A stretch of DNA of 64,000 nt from the NCBI RefSeq assembly GCF_013374115.1, contig NZ_AP022673.1, positions 1,268,501-1,332,500 on the forward strand, in the 5' to 3' direction. Made by a program: the position numbers and the translations under genes. Origin of the DNA: Sphingomonas sp. HMP9 (GTDB lineage Bacteria; Pseudomonadota; Alphaproteobacteria; Sphingomonadales; Sphingomonadaceae). Within the stretch, counting starts at the first letter, position 1. Each line of letters opens with the position of its first letter. Of this stretch, positions 1 through 8,514 are shown one piece after another. The notes under the pieces are model-generated. The model made no database searches. It worked only from the letters and a program-made list of their open reading frames with translations, and was not told where the DNA came from.

Positions 1-348
1 GAGTTCGTCGTCGCGCTTGCCTGGCCCCGCGAAACTGATCGACCCGGCGGGTTTGACCGTCATGGCCTTTTCGAGTTCGCCCGACGAGGCGACGTCGAGA
101 CCGTCGACCAGCGGCGCTATCGCAGCGAGCAGGTCGGCATGCGGATTCGCCTTGATCGCGTAATGAAGGTCGATGGCCGGCATCGCCGCGCGAAAACGGG
201 CGATACGGGCGGTGACGATTGCCATGTCGTAGACGAACAGCGGTGTGTCACCGGCGTGCGCGGCCCAGTCGTCAGCCGTCCGTCCGCCGAGTACCAGCGG
301 TCCCGATTGCTTGGCAAACTCGAGCGGAAGAGCACCCATCGGTTTCAT
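1..348 (-). CDS. PLP-dependent decarboxylase, exosortase A system-associated (partial, N-terminal part)
   Basis: Only the first 116 codons are inside the window; the gene continues past the left edge. The protein resembles fold-type III, alanine-racemase/DAP-decarboxylase-like enzymes. A YAIKANP motif near residue 66 contains the lysine expected to bind PLP, and a VDGLDVASSGEL stretch follows, as in this family. The start ATG overlaps the stop of the acyl-CoA ligase upstream (ATGA), so the two are probably co-translated. The exosortase A assignment rests mainly on context: ligase, ACP and two hydrolases next to it are the usual companions in PEP-CTERM/exosortase loci. Its substrate is unknown; diaminopimelate or ornithine decarboxylase would be the alternative reading, but the neighbours argue against it. 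Confidence 0.85.
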   Translation of the reverse strand, partial: MKPMGALPLEFAKQSGPLVLGGRTADDWAAHAGDTPLFVYDMAIVTARIARFRAAMPAIDLHYAIKANPHADLLAAIAPLVDGLDVASSGELEKAMTVKPAGSISFAGPGKRDDEL

Positions 349-1868
349 GATGCATCCCCCTCCGTGTTCCTTATCTCGGACGCGATAGCAGACCTGTCGA
401 GTTTCCCATTGGCATTACGCGGCAATTCGTCTCGCCAGAGATATGCACACGGTTGCATGAAGCTCGGCAACGCCGTCCGCAGCCGCGCCCGCAACGTCGC
501 CTCGCCATTCGCGTCGCCGGCCAGCATCACCACGATCGCCTGCCCCAGCCGCTCGTCCGGCACGCCGACCGCGACCGCCTCCCGAGCCTCTCCCCCCGCC
601 AGCACCGCTTCCTCGATCTCGAGCGGACTGATCCGGTTACCCGCGCTCTTGATCATCTCGTCGTCTCGCCCGACGAACCGCAACAACCCATCCTCTCCCT
701 CGATCACGGTATCCCCCGACCACACCGCCATTCCTACTCCGTTGGGTGCAGGCCGAAACCGTTGCGCGGTCCGCTCAACGTCCTGCCAATAGCCCTGCGC
801 GACGAGAGGCCCCGCATGCACCAATTCCCCCGCCTCACCCTGCGCCGCGCGCATCCCGTTCGGCTTCACGACCGAAACCTCGGCAAACGGGATGGCTCGC
901 CCCATCGCATCGGGGTGCGTGTCGATGAGCGCCGGGTCGAGATAGGTCGACCGGAAGGCCTCGGTCAGCCCGTACATCGCGTACACGTCCGCCGCCGGAA
1001 ACCTCTCGCGCAGGCCGCGCACCAGCCGGGGCGTCAGTGCGCCCCCCGAGTTGGTCAGCCGCTTCAACCGCGCCGCGGTCTCTGCTGGCCAGTCCGCCTC
1101 CAGCAACTGCATCCACAAGGGCGGCACGCCCGCCAGCGTCGTTGCCCCGACCCGCTCGACCGCCTTCACGACGTCGCGCGCAACCAGATAGTCGAGCGGC
1201 GCCACCGACGCCCCCGCCGCCCATGTCGAGAAGAGCTGGTTCTGGCCATAGTCGAACGACAGCGGCAGCACGCCGAGCACCCGGTCTTCGGGCTCCAGCC
1301 TCAGATACTGCGCGACGGAAATCGCGCCAAGCCACAGATTCGCATGGCTGAGCATCACGCCCTTCGGCCGGCCGGTGGACCCGGACGTATAGAGGATCGC
1401 GGCTAGGCTGTCGGTGGCCGCATCGGACGGCCCCATCATCGCATTCCCTCGCGAGAGCAGCAGACGGAGGTCGGCCTCCTCCACGATCGCGCACCCGATC
1501 GGCACGTCGCTACCGTCCAACGTAGCTGCCCGCGCTTCCTGTGTCACCAGCAACCGGGCACCACTATCACCCAGGATATGCGCAACCTGTGCCCGCCGCA
1601 GCAGCGGATTTATCGGCACATGCGCCAGCCCCGCCCGCGCCACAGCGAGCGGCATCAGGCAGGCGACTCGCGTCTTCGGCAGCCACGTCGCAACCCGGTC
1701 GCCTGCGATGAGCCCTCGGCCAGCAAGCCACCCTGCCAGCGCCCCGACGCCCGTCTCGAGTTCGGCAAACGTCATCACGCCGGCCTTGTCGATCAGCGCG
1801 ACGGCGTCGGCGGCGCCACGCAGCGCAAGATGGTCGATGGGGTACGGAACGGGGTCGAGCACGATCAT
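345..1868 (-). CDS. Acyl-CoA ligase (AMP-forming), exosortase A system-associated
   Basis: A 507-residue member of the ANL superfamily (acyl-CoA synthetase / NRPS adenylation domain), which activates a carboxylic acid as acyl-AMP. Visible motifs are the P-loop-like LYTSGSTGRPKGV, YGLTEAF of the adenylation core, and WSGDTV followed by GRDDEMIKSAGNRISP of the C-terminal hinge; the catalytic lysine is in NANGKLDR near the C-terminus. It starts with ATG and its stop overlaps the decarboxylase start. With the divergent acyl carrier protein next door, it may load that carrier rather than free CoA; this is inference. The exosortase A sub-family label is from locus context. The substrate is not predictable. 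Confidence 0.88.
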   Translation of the reverse strand: MIVLDPVPYPIDHLALRGAADAVALIDKAGVMTFAELETGVGALAGWLAGRGLIAGDRVATWLPKTRVACLMPLAVARAGLAHVPINPLLRRAQVAHILGDSGARLLVTQEARAATLDGSDVPIGCAIVEEADLRLLLSRGNAMMGPSDAATDSLAAILYTSGSTGRPKGVMLSHANLWLGAISVAQYLRLEPEDRVLGVLPLSFDYGQNQLFSTWAAGASVAPLDYLVARDVVKAVERVGATTLAGVPPLWMQLLEADWPAETAARLKRLTNSGGALTPRLVRGLRERFPAADVYAMYGLTEAFRSTYLDPALIDTHPDAMGRAIPFAEVSVVKPNGMRAAQGEAGELVHAGPLVAQGYWQDVERTAQRFRPAPNGVGMAVWSGDTVIEGEDGLLRFVGRDDEMIKSAGNRISPLEIEEAVLAGGEAREAVAVGVPDERLGQAIVVMLAGDANGEATLRARLRTALPSFMQPCAYLWRDELPRNANGKLDRSAIASEIRNTEGDAS

Positions 1869-1945
1869 CCGTCCCTAATAGCGCCAAGCCGTTGCCGAAT
1901 TCACCCCCACACGCTAGCGGGGCCGGGTTCGTAACCGTTCAGGCG

Positions 1946-2224
1946 ATGCTCGTGATCTTCGAAGGTACTTCCCAAGTCGAAACGACGGTACGCGCCGTCC
2001 TTGCCGATATCCTCGGCCTCAGCGCCGACCGAGTCGCCGCGTTCACGCCCGACACGCCGCTGTTCGGCGCGCTGCCCGAACTCGATTCGATGGCGGTGGC
2101 CAGCGTGCTGACCGAACTCGAGGACCGGCTCGGCATCCTGATCGAGGACGACGAGATCGACGGCGAGATGCTCGAGACGTTCGGTGCGCTCGTCCAGTTT
2201 GCCGCGACCAAGGCGCTGGTCTAG
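1946..2224 (+). CDS. Acyl carrier protein, exosortase A-associated
   Basis: A 92-residue acidic protein with the phosphopantetheine attachment motif (ELDSMAV, serine in the DS pair) and the helical pattern of acyl carrier proteins. ATG at 1946 was chosen because the family begins a few residues before the first helix; the open frame extends about 18 codons further upstream into the shared promoter region with the ligase, but that part has no family character. It stands alone 11 bp before the first hydrolase gene and diverges from the acyl-CoA ligase, so a ligase/ACP pair delivering an acyl or amino-acyl group in the exosortase locus is plausible. Confidence 0.85.
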   Translation: MLVIFEGTSQVETTVRAVLADILGLSADRVAAFTPDTPLFGALPELDSMAVASVLTELEDRLGILIEDDEIDGEMLETFGALVQFAATKALV

Positions 2225-2235
2225 CCTCTGCCGGG

Positions 2236-2892
2236 ATGACCGGCCTCCGCTTCCAACACTATGACTGGGCGGGCGGGCGCGAGGCGATGCTGCGGTTCGG
2301 CCCCGATACCGGCCCGATCGTTCTCGCCGCGCTGCCGCTGTTCGAGGAAGCGAACCGGACGCGGCAGTTCGCGTGCACGATCCTGCGCGCGCTCGCCGGG
2401 TATGGAATCGGCAGCGTCCTCCCCGACTTTCCCGGCACCGGCGAAAGTATTGTCGCCACCGCCGACGCGACAGTCTCCGACCAGCGCCAAGCCTATATCG
2501 GGCTGGCACAGCAGCTTGGCGTTGATACCTATGCACTTTCGATAAGAAGCGGCGCTTTGCTTGACGGCGATGCGACGCTGGCCGGTCGCTGGCAACTTTC
2601 ACCGCAATCCGGCGAGGAACTCGTCCGAGACCTCGAACGCGCGCGGGCCGCGGCCGGCAAACCCGAAGGCGAATATGCGGGCAATCGCCTGTCCCCCGAG
2701 CGGCTCGCCGCGTTGCGAGACGCCGTGCCACGGGGTGATGGACGATGCCGGATCATACGCCTCGAGACGGATCCGCGGGTGGCCGACGCGACCTATCCCG
2801 GCGCGCCGCTTTGGCGTCGATCCGAACCGGATAACAATATAGAGCTCGCCCAGAAGCTTGCTGCCGATATCGCGCACTGGATCGCAGCATGA
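2236..2892 (+). CDS. Alpha/beta hydrolase-like protein, probably hydrolase 2 of the exosortase A locus
   Basis: A 218-residue protein with an alpha/beta-hydrolase-like N-terminal half: an LAALPLFEEANRTRQF segment where the oxyanion region would lie, then LPDFPGTGES resembling the loop after strand 4. I see no clear G-x-S-x-G nucleophile elbow; the equivalent may be ALSIRSGA around residue 95, so activity is uncertain. It is shorter than typical hydrolases of about 270 residues. It is sandwiched between the acyl carrier protein and hydrolase 1, overlapping the latter by ATGA. The family label is inferred from neighbours and the DFPGTGES motif; a non-catalytic relative is possible. Confidence 0.7.
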   Translation: MTGLRFQHYDWAGGREAMLRFGPDTGPIVLAALPLFEEANRTRQFACTILRALAGYGIGSVLPDFPGTGESIVATADATVSDQRQAYIGLAQQLGVDTYALSIRSGALLDGDATLAGRWQLSPQSGEELVRDLERARAAAGKPEGEYAGNRLSPERLAALRDAVPRGDGRCRIIRLETDPRVADATYPGAPLWRRSEPDNNIELAQKLAADIAHWIAA

Positions 2893-3665
2893 GGCGGTTC
2901 GTCGCGGTCGTGTGCGAGGGTGAGACGCTCGCCGCCACGCTGGACGAGGCGGACGGGACGACGGGGCTGCTCATCGTATCCGGCGGCAACGAGATCCGTA
3001 GCGGCGCGCATCGCGGAATGGCGGATCTCGCCCAGAGGCTCGCCGCTACGGGCACGCCAGTATTCCGCTACGACCGTCGCGGTGTCGGCGATTCGACGGG
3101 TGATAATCGCGGATTTCTCAGCGCCCAACCCGACGTGGTCGCGGCTGCGACTGCGTTTCGCAACGCAGCACCGCATGTCACGCGCGTCGTCGGTTTCGGC
3201 AACTGCGATGCGGCTAGCACGCTTGCGCTGTTCGGGCGATCGGCGGGGATCGATCGGATCGTCCTCGCCAATCCCTGGGTCATCGAACCGATCGACGACC
3301 TCCCCCCCGCCGCCGCCATCCGCGCGCGTTACGTCGATCGGTTGCGCGATCCTGGAACTTGGCGACGTGCCATCAGAGGACAGGTCAGCGTGACGAAGCT
3401 TATCAGAGGCTTGAGACGGATTACTGCCACGAAAGCCGAGGAACAGGCGCCCCTGGCGACCCGGGTGCTGACTGCGCTTGACGACTGGCGCGACGACGTC
3501 GCGATCATTCTTGCGAGCGGCGATGCAACCGCGATCGCGTTTGCCGCGGAGTATCGCGGCGGTGCAAGCGTGACGCGACTGGAGACGGCGTCCCACAGCT
3601 TTGCCGGGGCGGAGAACGCAGCCGCGCTTCATGCCGTGATCGCCGCCGCCATTGCGCGGCAATAA
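2889..3665 (+). CDS. Alpha/beta hydrolase, exosortase A system-associated (hydrolase 1 type)
   Basis: A 258-residue alpha/beta hydrolase. The stretch VSGGNEIRSGAHRGMADLA followed by FRYDRRGVGDSTG is characteristic of the hydrolase 1 group found beside exosortase A genes. The nucleophile region is probably VGFGNCDAAST, a G-x-C-x-A version of the usual G-x-S-x-G elbow, which would make cysteine the nucleophile. A histidine in TASHSFAGAENA near the C-terminus fits the catalytic triad. It is translationally coupled to the preceding hydrolase (ATGA). The role in exopolysaccharide/PEP-CTERM export loci is unproven; thioesterase or acyl-transfer activity on the neighbouring ACP is one possibility. 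Confidence 0.82.
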   Translation: MRRFVAVVCEGETLAATLDEADGTTGLLIVSGGNEIRSGAHRGMADLAQRLAATGTPVFRYDRRGVGDSTGDNRGFLSAQPDVVAAATAFRNAAPHVTRVVGFGNCDAASTLALFGRSAGIDRIVLANPWVIEPIDDLPPAAAIRARYVDRLRDPGTWRRAIRGQVSVTKLIRGLRRITATKAEEQAPLATRVLTALDDWRDDVAIILASGDATAIAFAAEYRGGASVTRLETASHSFAGAENAAALHAVIAAAIARQ

Positions 3666-3669
3666 CTAT

Positions 3670-3788
3670 CCGTCATCCTGACGAACGTCAGGATCCAGAG
3701 CCATGAGCGTTATCGTCTGGAACTCTGGATCCTGACTTTAGTCAGGTTGACGGTGGAAGGGTCGTCCTGACGAACGTCAGGATGACGG
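3670..3788. repeat. Palindromic repeat, family A, one pair plus a single
   Basis: Inverted repeat built from a core reading TCATCCTGACGAACGTCAGG and its complement, with an inner GGATCCAGAGCC/CTGGATCC arm, followed by another single palindrome. It lies between the stop of hydrolase 1 and the stop of convergent trxB, where it could fold into hairpins in both transcripts. The same family recurs at 16829 (decayed), 21856, 46013 and three times in 53748-54316. Confidence 0.9.
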
Positions 3789-3800
3789 CGTAAGTCAGTG

Positions 3801-4769
3801 TTACTCGGCGGCTTCGGCCAGCTCGGCGAACTCGGCGGCCGCAAGGAAGCGCTCGGCGTCTAGCGCTGCCATGCAGCCCGTCCCCGCCGCGGTCACCGCC
3901 TGGCGGTACACCTTGTCCGCGACGTCGCCGCACGCGAACACGCCCTCGACGTTGGTGCGGGTCGAACCGGTCTCGACCGCGATATAGCCGTCCGAATCAA
4001 GTTCGAGGTGCCCGCGGAACAGCTCGGTCGCCGGATGATGGCCGATCGCGACGAACCCGCCATCGACCGCGAGGCGCGAGCGCTCGCCCGTCACCGTGTC
4101 CTCGAGCTCGAGCGCGACCAGCCCGGCATTGCCGCCGCCATCGACGAACTCGCGGACGTCCTTGTTCCAGAGCACCGTCACGCCCTTGTGCGCGAACAGG
4201 CGCTCCTGGAGGATCTTCTCCGACCGCAGCGAATCGCGGCGGTGGATCAGCGTCACGTCGGGCGAATGGTTGGTGAGGTAGAGCGCTTCCTCGACCGCGG
4301 TGTTGCCGCCGCCGATCACCGCGACCTTCTTGCCGCGGTAGAAAAAGCCGTCGCAGGTCGCGCAGGCGCTGACGCCCTTGCCCTTCATCGGCTCCTCACT
4401 GTCGATGCCGAGCCACTTGGCCTGCGCGCCCGTCGCGATCACCAGCGTGTCGCCCTCATAGACGTCGCCGCTGTCGCCGATCAGGCGGAACGGGCGGCTG
4501 GTGAGGTCGACCTTCACGATCGTGTCCCACATCATTCGCGTGCCGACATGCTCAGCCTGCGCCTGCATCTGCTCCATTAGCCACGGGCCCTGGATCACGT
4601 CCTTGAAGCCGGGGTAGTTCTCGACGTCGGTCGTCGTGGTCAATTGGCCGCCGGGCTGGATGCCCTGCACGACGATCGGCGCCATGCCGGCCCGCGCGCC
4701 ATAGATCGCGGCGGAGAGGCCGGCCGGGCCCGAGCCGAGGATAAGCATGCGGGTGGTATGCGTCGTCAT
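3801..4769 (-). CDS. trxB: Thioredoxin-disulfide reductase
   Basis: A 322-residue FAD/NADPH flavoprotein that reduces thioredoxin in the cytoplasm. An FAD-binding GSGPAGLSAA motif lies at about residues 12-21, the NADPH-binding GGGNTAVEEAL follows mid-protein, and the redox pair is CATC at residues 136-139. The C-terminal ACGDVADKVYRQAVTAAGTG is the standard second FAD motif. ATG at 4769 was chosen because MTTHTTRMLILGSG matches the family N-terminus and an AAGGA ribosome-binding site lies about eight bases upstream. It diverges from the first YdeP-type oxidoreductase gene and converges with hydrolase 1. Confidence 0.97.
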   Translation of the reverse strand: MTTHTTRMLILGSGPAGLSAAIYGARAGMAPIVVQGIQPGGQLTTTTDVENYPGFKDVIQGPWLMEQMQAQAEHVGTRMMWDTIVKVDLTSRPFRLIGDSGDVYEGDTLVIATGAQAKWLGIDSEEPMKGKGVSACATCDGFFYRGKKVAVIGGGNTAVEEALYLTNHSPDVTLIHRRDSLRSEKILQERLFAHKGVTVLWNKDVREFVDGGGNAGLVALELEDTVTGERSRLAVDGGFVAIGHHPATELFRGHLELDSDGYIAVETGSTRTNVEGVFACGDVADKVYRQAVTAAGTGCMAALDAERFLAAAEFAELAEAAE

Positions 4770-4894
4770 CGTGATTCCTTGGAGATTCCAACCCCATCTA
4801 GGCGATCGGCACCCGGATTTGAACCGTCGGTAAATCTGTTGGCCTTGCATCGAAAGCTTTGCCGCTTCGTTCGGGTACAAAAGCGGAGATGACC

Positions 4895-7183
4895 ATGAGC
4901 GACGACCGGACCGTAGAGATCGAGAACTACACGGCACCAGCAGGCGGCTGGGGATCGATGAAGTCGCTGGTAGAGATATCCGCGCGCGAGAAGGTCGGGC
5001 CCGAGGTGATCCGCGAGCTCGCCCGCCAGAACAAGCCCGACGGCTTTGCGTGCGTCAGCTGCGCCTGGGGTAAGCCGGCGCACCCGCATGTCGCTGAATT
5101 CTGTGAGAATGGCGCGAAGGCGACCGCGTGGGAGCTGACCTCGTTCCGCGTCACGCCCGCCTTCTTCGAACAGCATACCGTCAGCGAGCTGATCGGCTGG
5201 AAGGATTATGATCTCGAACAGGCCGGACGCCTTACGCACCCGCTGAAATACGATGCGGCGACGGACAAATATGCCGCGTGCAGCTGGGACGAGGCGTTCG
5301 CCGGGATCGGCGCCAAGCTGAAGACCTATGATCCGACCAAGGTCATCTTCTACGCCTCGGGCCGTGCCAGCCTCGAGACGTCGTACATGTATAGCCTGCT
5401 CGCGCGGATGTACGGCAGCCAGAACCTGCCCGACAGCTCGAACATGTGCCACGAAACGACGTCGGTCGGACTGAAGTCGGCGATCGGCTCGGCGGTGGGG
5501 ACGATCCACCTGTCGGACTATGAGAAGTGCGACGCGATCTTCTACTTTGGGCAAAACCCCGGCGTGAACAGCCCGCGGTTCCTGCATCCGCTGCGCGACT
5601 GCGCGAAGCGCGGCGTCGAGATCGCCGTGTTCAATCCGCTCAAGGAGCGCGGGCTGGAGAAATTCCAGGATCCGCAGAATCCGATCGAGATGGTGACGGG
5701 CAAATCCACGCCGATCGCCTCGCAATATCACCAGCTGAAGACCGGCGGCGACGTCGGCGCGATCATGGGGATGTGCAAATACCTGATCGAAGCCGACGAC
5801 AATGCGAAGCGCATCAACGGCCTGCCGGTGCTCGACCACGCATTTCTCGCCGAGCACACTACCGGGTTCGAGGCGTTCGCCGATGTTGCGCGCAGCACCG
5901 ACTGGGCCACGATCGAGCATGAAAGCGGCCTGGCCCGCACCGAGATCGAGGCGGCGGCGAAGGTCTATGCCAAGTCGAAGGCGGTGATCGCGGTGTACGG
6001 CATGGGGCTGACGCAGCATGTCGGCGGAATCGACAACGTCCATATGGTCGTCAACCTGATGCTGCTGCGCGGCAACATCGGCAAGCCTGGCGCGGGCATG
6101 GGCCCGGTCCGCGGCCATTCGAACGTGCAGGGCCAGCGTACCGTCGGGATCACCGAAAAGCCCGAACTCGCGCCGCTCGATCTGTTGGCCGAGCAATATG
6201 GCTTCGAGCCGCCTCGCGAAAAGGGCTGGGACACGGTCGAAGCGTGCGAGGCGGTCCTGGACGGCACCGCGCAGGCGTTCATCGGTCTTGGCGGCAATTT
6301 CGTACGCGCGATCCCCGATCATGCGCGGATGGAGCCGAAATGGCGCGGGCTCGACCTCACCGTCCACATCGCGACCAAGCTCAACCGCTCGCATTTGCTG
6401 CCCGGCGAGACTTCGTACCTGCTCCCCTGCCTCGGCCGGATCGAGACCGACATGCAGGGCACCGGCCCGCAGAGCGTGTCGATCGAGGATTCGTTCAGCC
6501 AGATCTACGGCTCGAAGGGCAAGGCGACGCCCGCGGCCGAGACGCTGCTGTCCGAGCCGGCGATCGTTGCCGGGATCGCCAAGGCCACGCTTGCTCCCAA
6601 TCCGAAGCTCGATTGGGATGCGTGGGTGCGCGACTATGCGCGCGTTCGCGATGCGATCGAGGTAACGTATCCGGAGCTGTTCAAGGACTTCAACGCGCAG
6701 ATGTTCACGCCCGGCGGCTTCTGGAAGGGCGTACCGGCGGCACATCGCGAGTGGAAGACGGAGAGCGGCAAGGCGGAGATCAACATCCCGCAGGCACTCA
6801 ACGTGACCGGGTTCGAGGAAGCCGAGGGGCGTTTCCGCCTGATGACGCTACGGTCGAACGACCAGTTCAACACGACCGTCTATGGCTATCACGACCGATT
6901 CCGCGGCGTGAAGGGCACGCGCGACATTGTGTTCATGAACCGCAGCGACATGATCCGCATGGGCATCACCGATGGTGATGACGTTGATCTGGTCGGCGAC
7001 GCAGGCGGCAATTCGGATCGTCGGCTGAACAAGCTGCGCGTGGTCGAATATTCGATCCCCGAGGGCTGCCTGGGGGCCTATTACCCCGAGTGCAACCTGC
7101 TGATGCCGGTCGCGCATCACGCGCGCGAAAGCCATGTTCCAGCCGCGAAATCGGTGCCGGTGCGGATCGAGAAGACCCGCTGA
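4895..7183 (+). CDS. FdhF/YdeP family molybdopterin oxidoreductase (copy 1)
   Basis: A 762-residue member of the molybdopterin oxidoreductase family related to E. coli YdeP and formate dehydrogenase H. The N-terminus has SCAW (CVSCAW) and EFCENGAKA; the likely molybdenum ligand region is DSSNMCHETTSVGL, where cysteine sits at the formate dehydrogenase active-site position. RGNIGKPGAGMGPVRGHSNVQG and FNTTVYGYHDRFRG are the later cofactor-binding segments. ATG at 4895 has a GGAG ribosome-binding site six bases upstream; an in-frame ATG at 4889 is the alternative. mobA and fdhD follow directly, which fits an Mo-bis-MGD enzyme. The substrate is not certain: formate is suggested by context, but YdeP-type proteins are poorly characterised. 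Confidence 0.9.
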   Translation: MSDDRTVEIENYTAPAGGWGSMKSLVEISAREKVGPEVIRELARQNKPDGFACVSCAWGKPAHPHVAEFCENGAKATAWELTSFRVTPAFFEQHTVSELIGWKDYDLEQAGRLTHPLKYDAATDKYAACSWDEAFAGIGAKLKTYDPTKVIFYASGRASLETSYMYSLLARMYGSQNLPDSSNMCHETTSVGLKSAIGSAVGTIHLSDYEKCDAIFYFGQNPGVNSPRFLHPLRDCAKRGVEIAVFNPLKERGLEKFQDPQNPIEMVTGKSTPIASQYHQLKTGGDVGAIMGMCKYLIEADDNAKRINGLPVLDHAFLAEHTTGFEAFADVARSTDWATIEHESGLARTEIEAAAKVYAKSKAVIAVYGMGLTQHVGGIDNVHMVVNLMLLRGNIGKPGAGMGPVRGHSNVQGQRTVGITEKPELAPLDLLAEQYGFEPPREKGWDTVEACEAVLDGTAQAFIGLGGNFVRAIPDHARMEPKWRGLDLTVHIATKLNRSHLLPGETSYLLPCLGRIETDMQGTGPQSVSIEDSFSQIYGSKGKATPAAETLLSEPAIVAGIAKATLAPNPKLDWDAWVRDYARVRDAIEVTYPELFKDFNAQMFTPGGFWKGVPAAHREWKTESGKAEINIPQALNVTGFEEAEGRFRLMTLRSNDQFNTTVYGYHDRFRGVKGTRDIVFMNRSDMIRMGITDGDDVDLVGDAGGNSDRRLNKLRVVEYSIPEGCLGAYYPECNLLMPVAHHARESHVPAAKSVPVRIEKTR

Positions 7184-7695
7184 GCGGCCAGCGCATCCTC
7201 GGCGTCGTGCTCGCCGGCGGGCAGTCGTCGCGCTTCGGGTCCGACAAGGCGCAGGCGGTGTTGCACGGGCGCGCGCTGGCGGAGCATGCGCGCACTTTGT
7301 TGGCGCCGCATGTCGAGCGCGCGGTGATCGCCGGGCGGGACGGGACTATCCCCGACAGGCCCGGTCCGGGCCTCGGGCCCCTGGGCGGCATCGCCGGCGC
7401 GCTCGACCATGCCGCCGGGCTGGGCTTCACCTCCGTGCTGACGATCGCTTGCGACATGCCTTACCTGCCCGAGGGGTTGCTGATGGCGTTGGCGCGCAGG
7501 GCGTCGGCCTATTGCCCCGATGCGCCGGTTCTCGGGCATTGGGAGACACGGTTGCTCGAGACCCTGCTGACCCATATCGAGACCGTGCCGCGCCGTTCGG
7601 TGCGGGGGTGGGCGGACGCGATCGGCGCTTGTCCGATCCCGGCGGGGGCGCCGATCCCGAACGTCAATACGCCGCAGGACCTCGATACCCTATGA
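7090..7695 (+). CDS. mobA: Molybdenum cofactor guanylyltransferase MobA
   Basis: Adds GMP to molybdopterin to form the MGD cofactor. The N-terminal nucleotide-binding signature LAGGQSSRFGSDKA is diagnostic, followed by PGPGLGPLGGIAGAL and ACDMPYLPEGLL. The start is unclear. The only standard start codon upstream of the signature in this frame is GTG at 7090, which would overlap the oxidoreductase by 94 bp and add about 30 unrelated residues. A CTG at 7180 overlapping the upstream stop would give the expected N-terminus, and a GTG at 7207 would cut into the first strand. I give 7090 as the outer limit. The stop overlaps fdhD (ATGA). Confidence 0.9.
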   Translation: MQPADAGRASRARKPCSSREIGAGADREDPLSGQRILGVVLAGGQSSRFGSDKAQAVLHGRALAEHARTLLAPHVERAVIAGRDGTIPDRPGPGLGPLGGIAGALDHAAGLGFTSVLTIACDMPYLPEGLLMALARRASAYCPDAPVLGHWETRLLETLLTHIETVPRRSVRGWADAIGACPIPAGAPIPNVNTPQDLDTL

Positions 7696-8483
7696 CGACT
7701 TCGCGCACGCAAACGGTCAAGATCCTGCGGCCTGACTCGATCACCGCGGGCGAACGCGCGATCGCGGTCGAGGTCCCCGTTGCGATCGAGATCGACGGGC
7801 TTGGCTATGCGGTCATGATGATGACGCCTGCCGATCTGGCCGAATTCACGACCGGATTCCTGCTGACCGAGCGGCTCGCCGACAGCGCCGACGACGTACG
7901 CGACATCGATATCTTCGAGGCGGAGGCGGGCTGGATCGTCCGCGTCGGGCTGTCCGATCGGTGCAAGGGGCGGATCCACGACCGCGTCCGCCACCGCACC
8001 AGCGACACGAGCTGCGGGCTATGCGGGATCTCGGGGCTCGAACAGCTCCGCAAACCCGTCCCCAGGACGCCGCCAAAGCCCGACACGCCTGTGAACGCGC
8101 TGTTTGCCGCACTCGGTGGGCTGCGCGCGCATCAACCTCTCAACGCCGCTACGGGCGCCATTCATGCGGCGGCCGCGTGCGATCGTGAAGGCCGGATCGT
8201 TGCCGCCTATGAAGACGTCGGGCGCCACAACGCGCTCGACAAGCTCATCGGCGGGCTGGCGATCACCGCCGAGCCGATCGACGGCTTCATCCTCGTTACC
8301 TCGCGGATCAGCTTCGAGATGGTCGACAAGGCGCTGATCGCCGGCACGCCGATGCTGGTTGGCATTTCCGCGCCGACCAGCCTGGCGATCGATCATGCGC
8401 GCGAGCACGGCCTTACCTTGCTCGCGCTCGCCCGCAGCGACGCGATCCTGGTCGTCAACGATCCGTGGAACGTCTTCGCCTAG
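7692..8483 (+). CDS. fdhD: Formate dehydrogenase accessory sulfurtransferase FdhD
   Basis: A 263-residue protein that transfers sulfur from a cysteine desulfurase to the molybdenum cofactor of formate-dehydrogenase-type enzymes. The conserved sulfur-carrying pair is in SCGLCGISG (cysteines at about residues 108 and 111), and EDVGRHNALDKLIGG is the second signature. It is translationally coupled to mobA (ATGA). Its presence strongly suggests that the flanking YdeP-type oxidoreductases need a sulfurated bis-MGD cofactor. It ends about 30 bp before the convergent formate/nitrite transporter. Confidence 0.96.
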   Translation: MTTSRTQTVKILRPDSITAGERAIAVEVPVAIEIDGLGYAVMMMTPADLAEFTTGFLLTERLADSADDVRDIDIFEAEAGWIVRVGLSDRCKGRIHDRVRHRTSDTSCGLCGISGLEQLRKPVPRTPPKPDTPVNALFAALGGLRAHQPLNAATGAIHAAAACDREGRIVAAYEDVGRHNALDKLIGGLAITAEPIDGFILVTSRISFEMVDKALIAGTPMLVGISAPTSLAIDHAREHGLTLLALARSDAILVVNDPWNVFA

Positions 8484-8514
8484 CCGCAAGCGGTGCGGCC
8501 AGGCAAAGCGACGC

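Noticed and set aside
4766..6745. A 659-codon minus-strand frame opposite the first YdeP-type gene
   Set aside because: Antisense; no motif; overlaps the promoter region of trxB.
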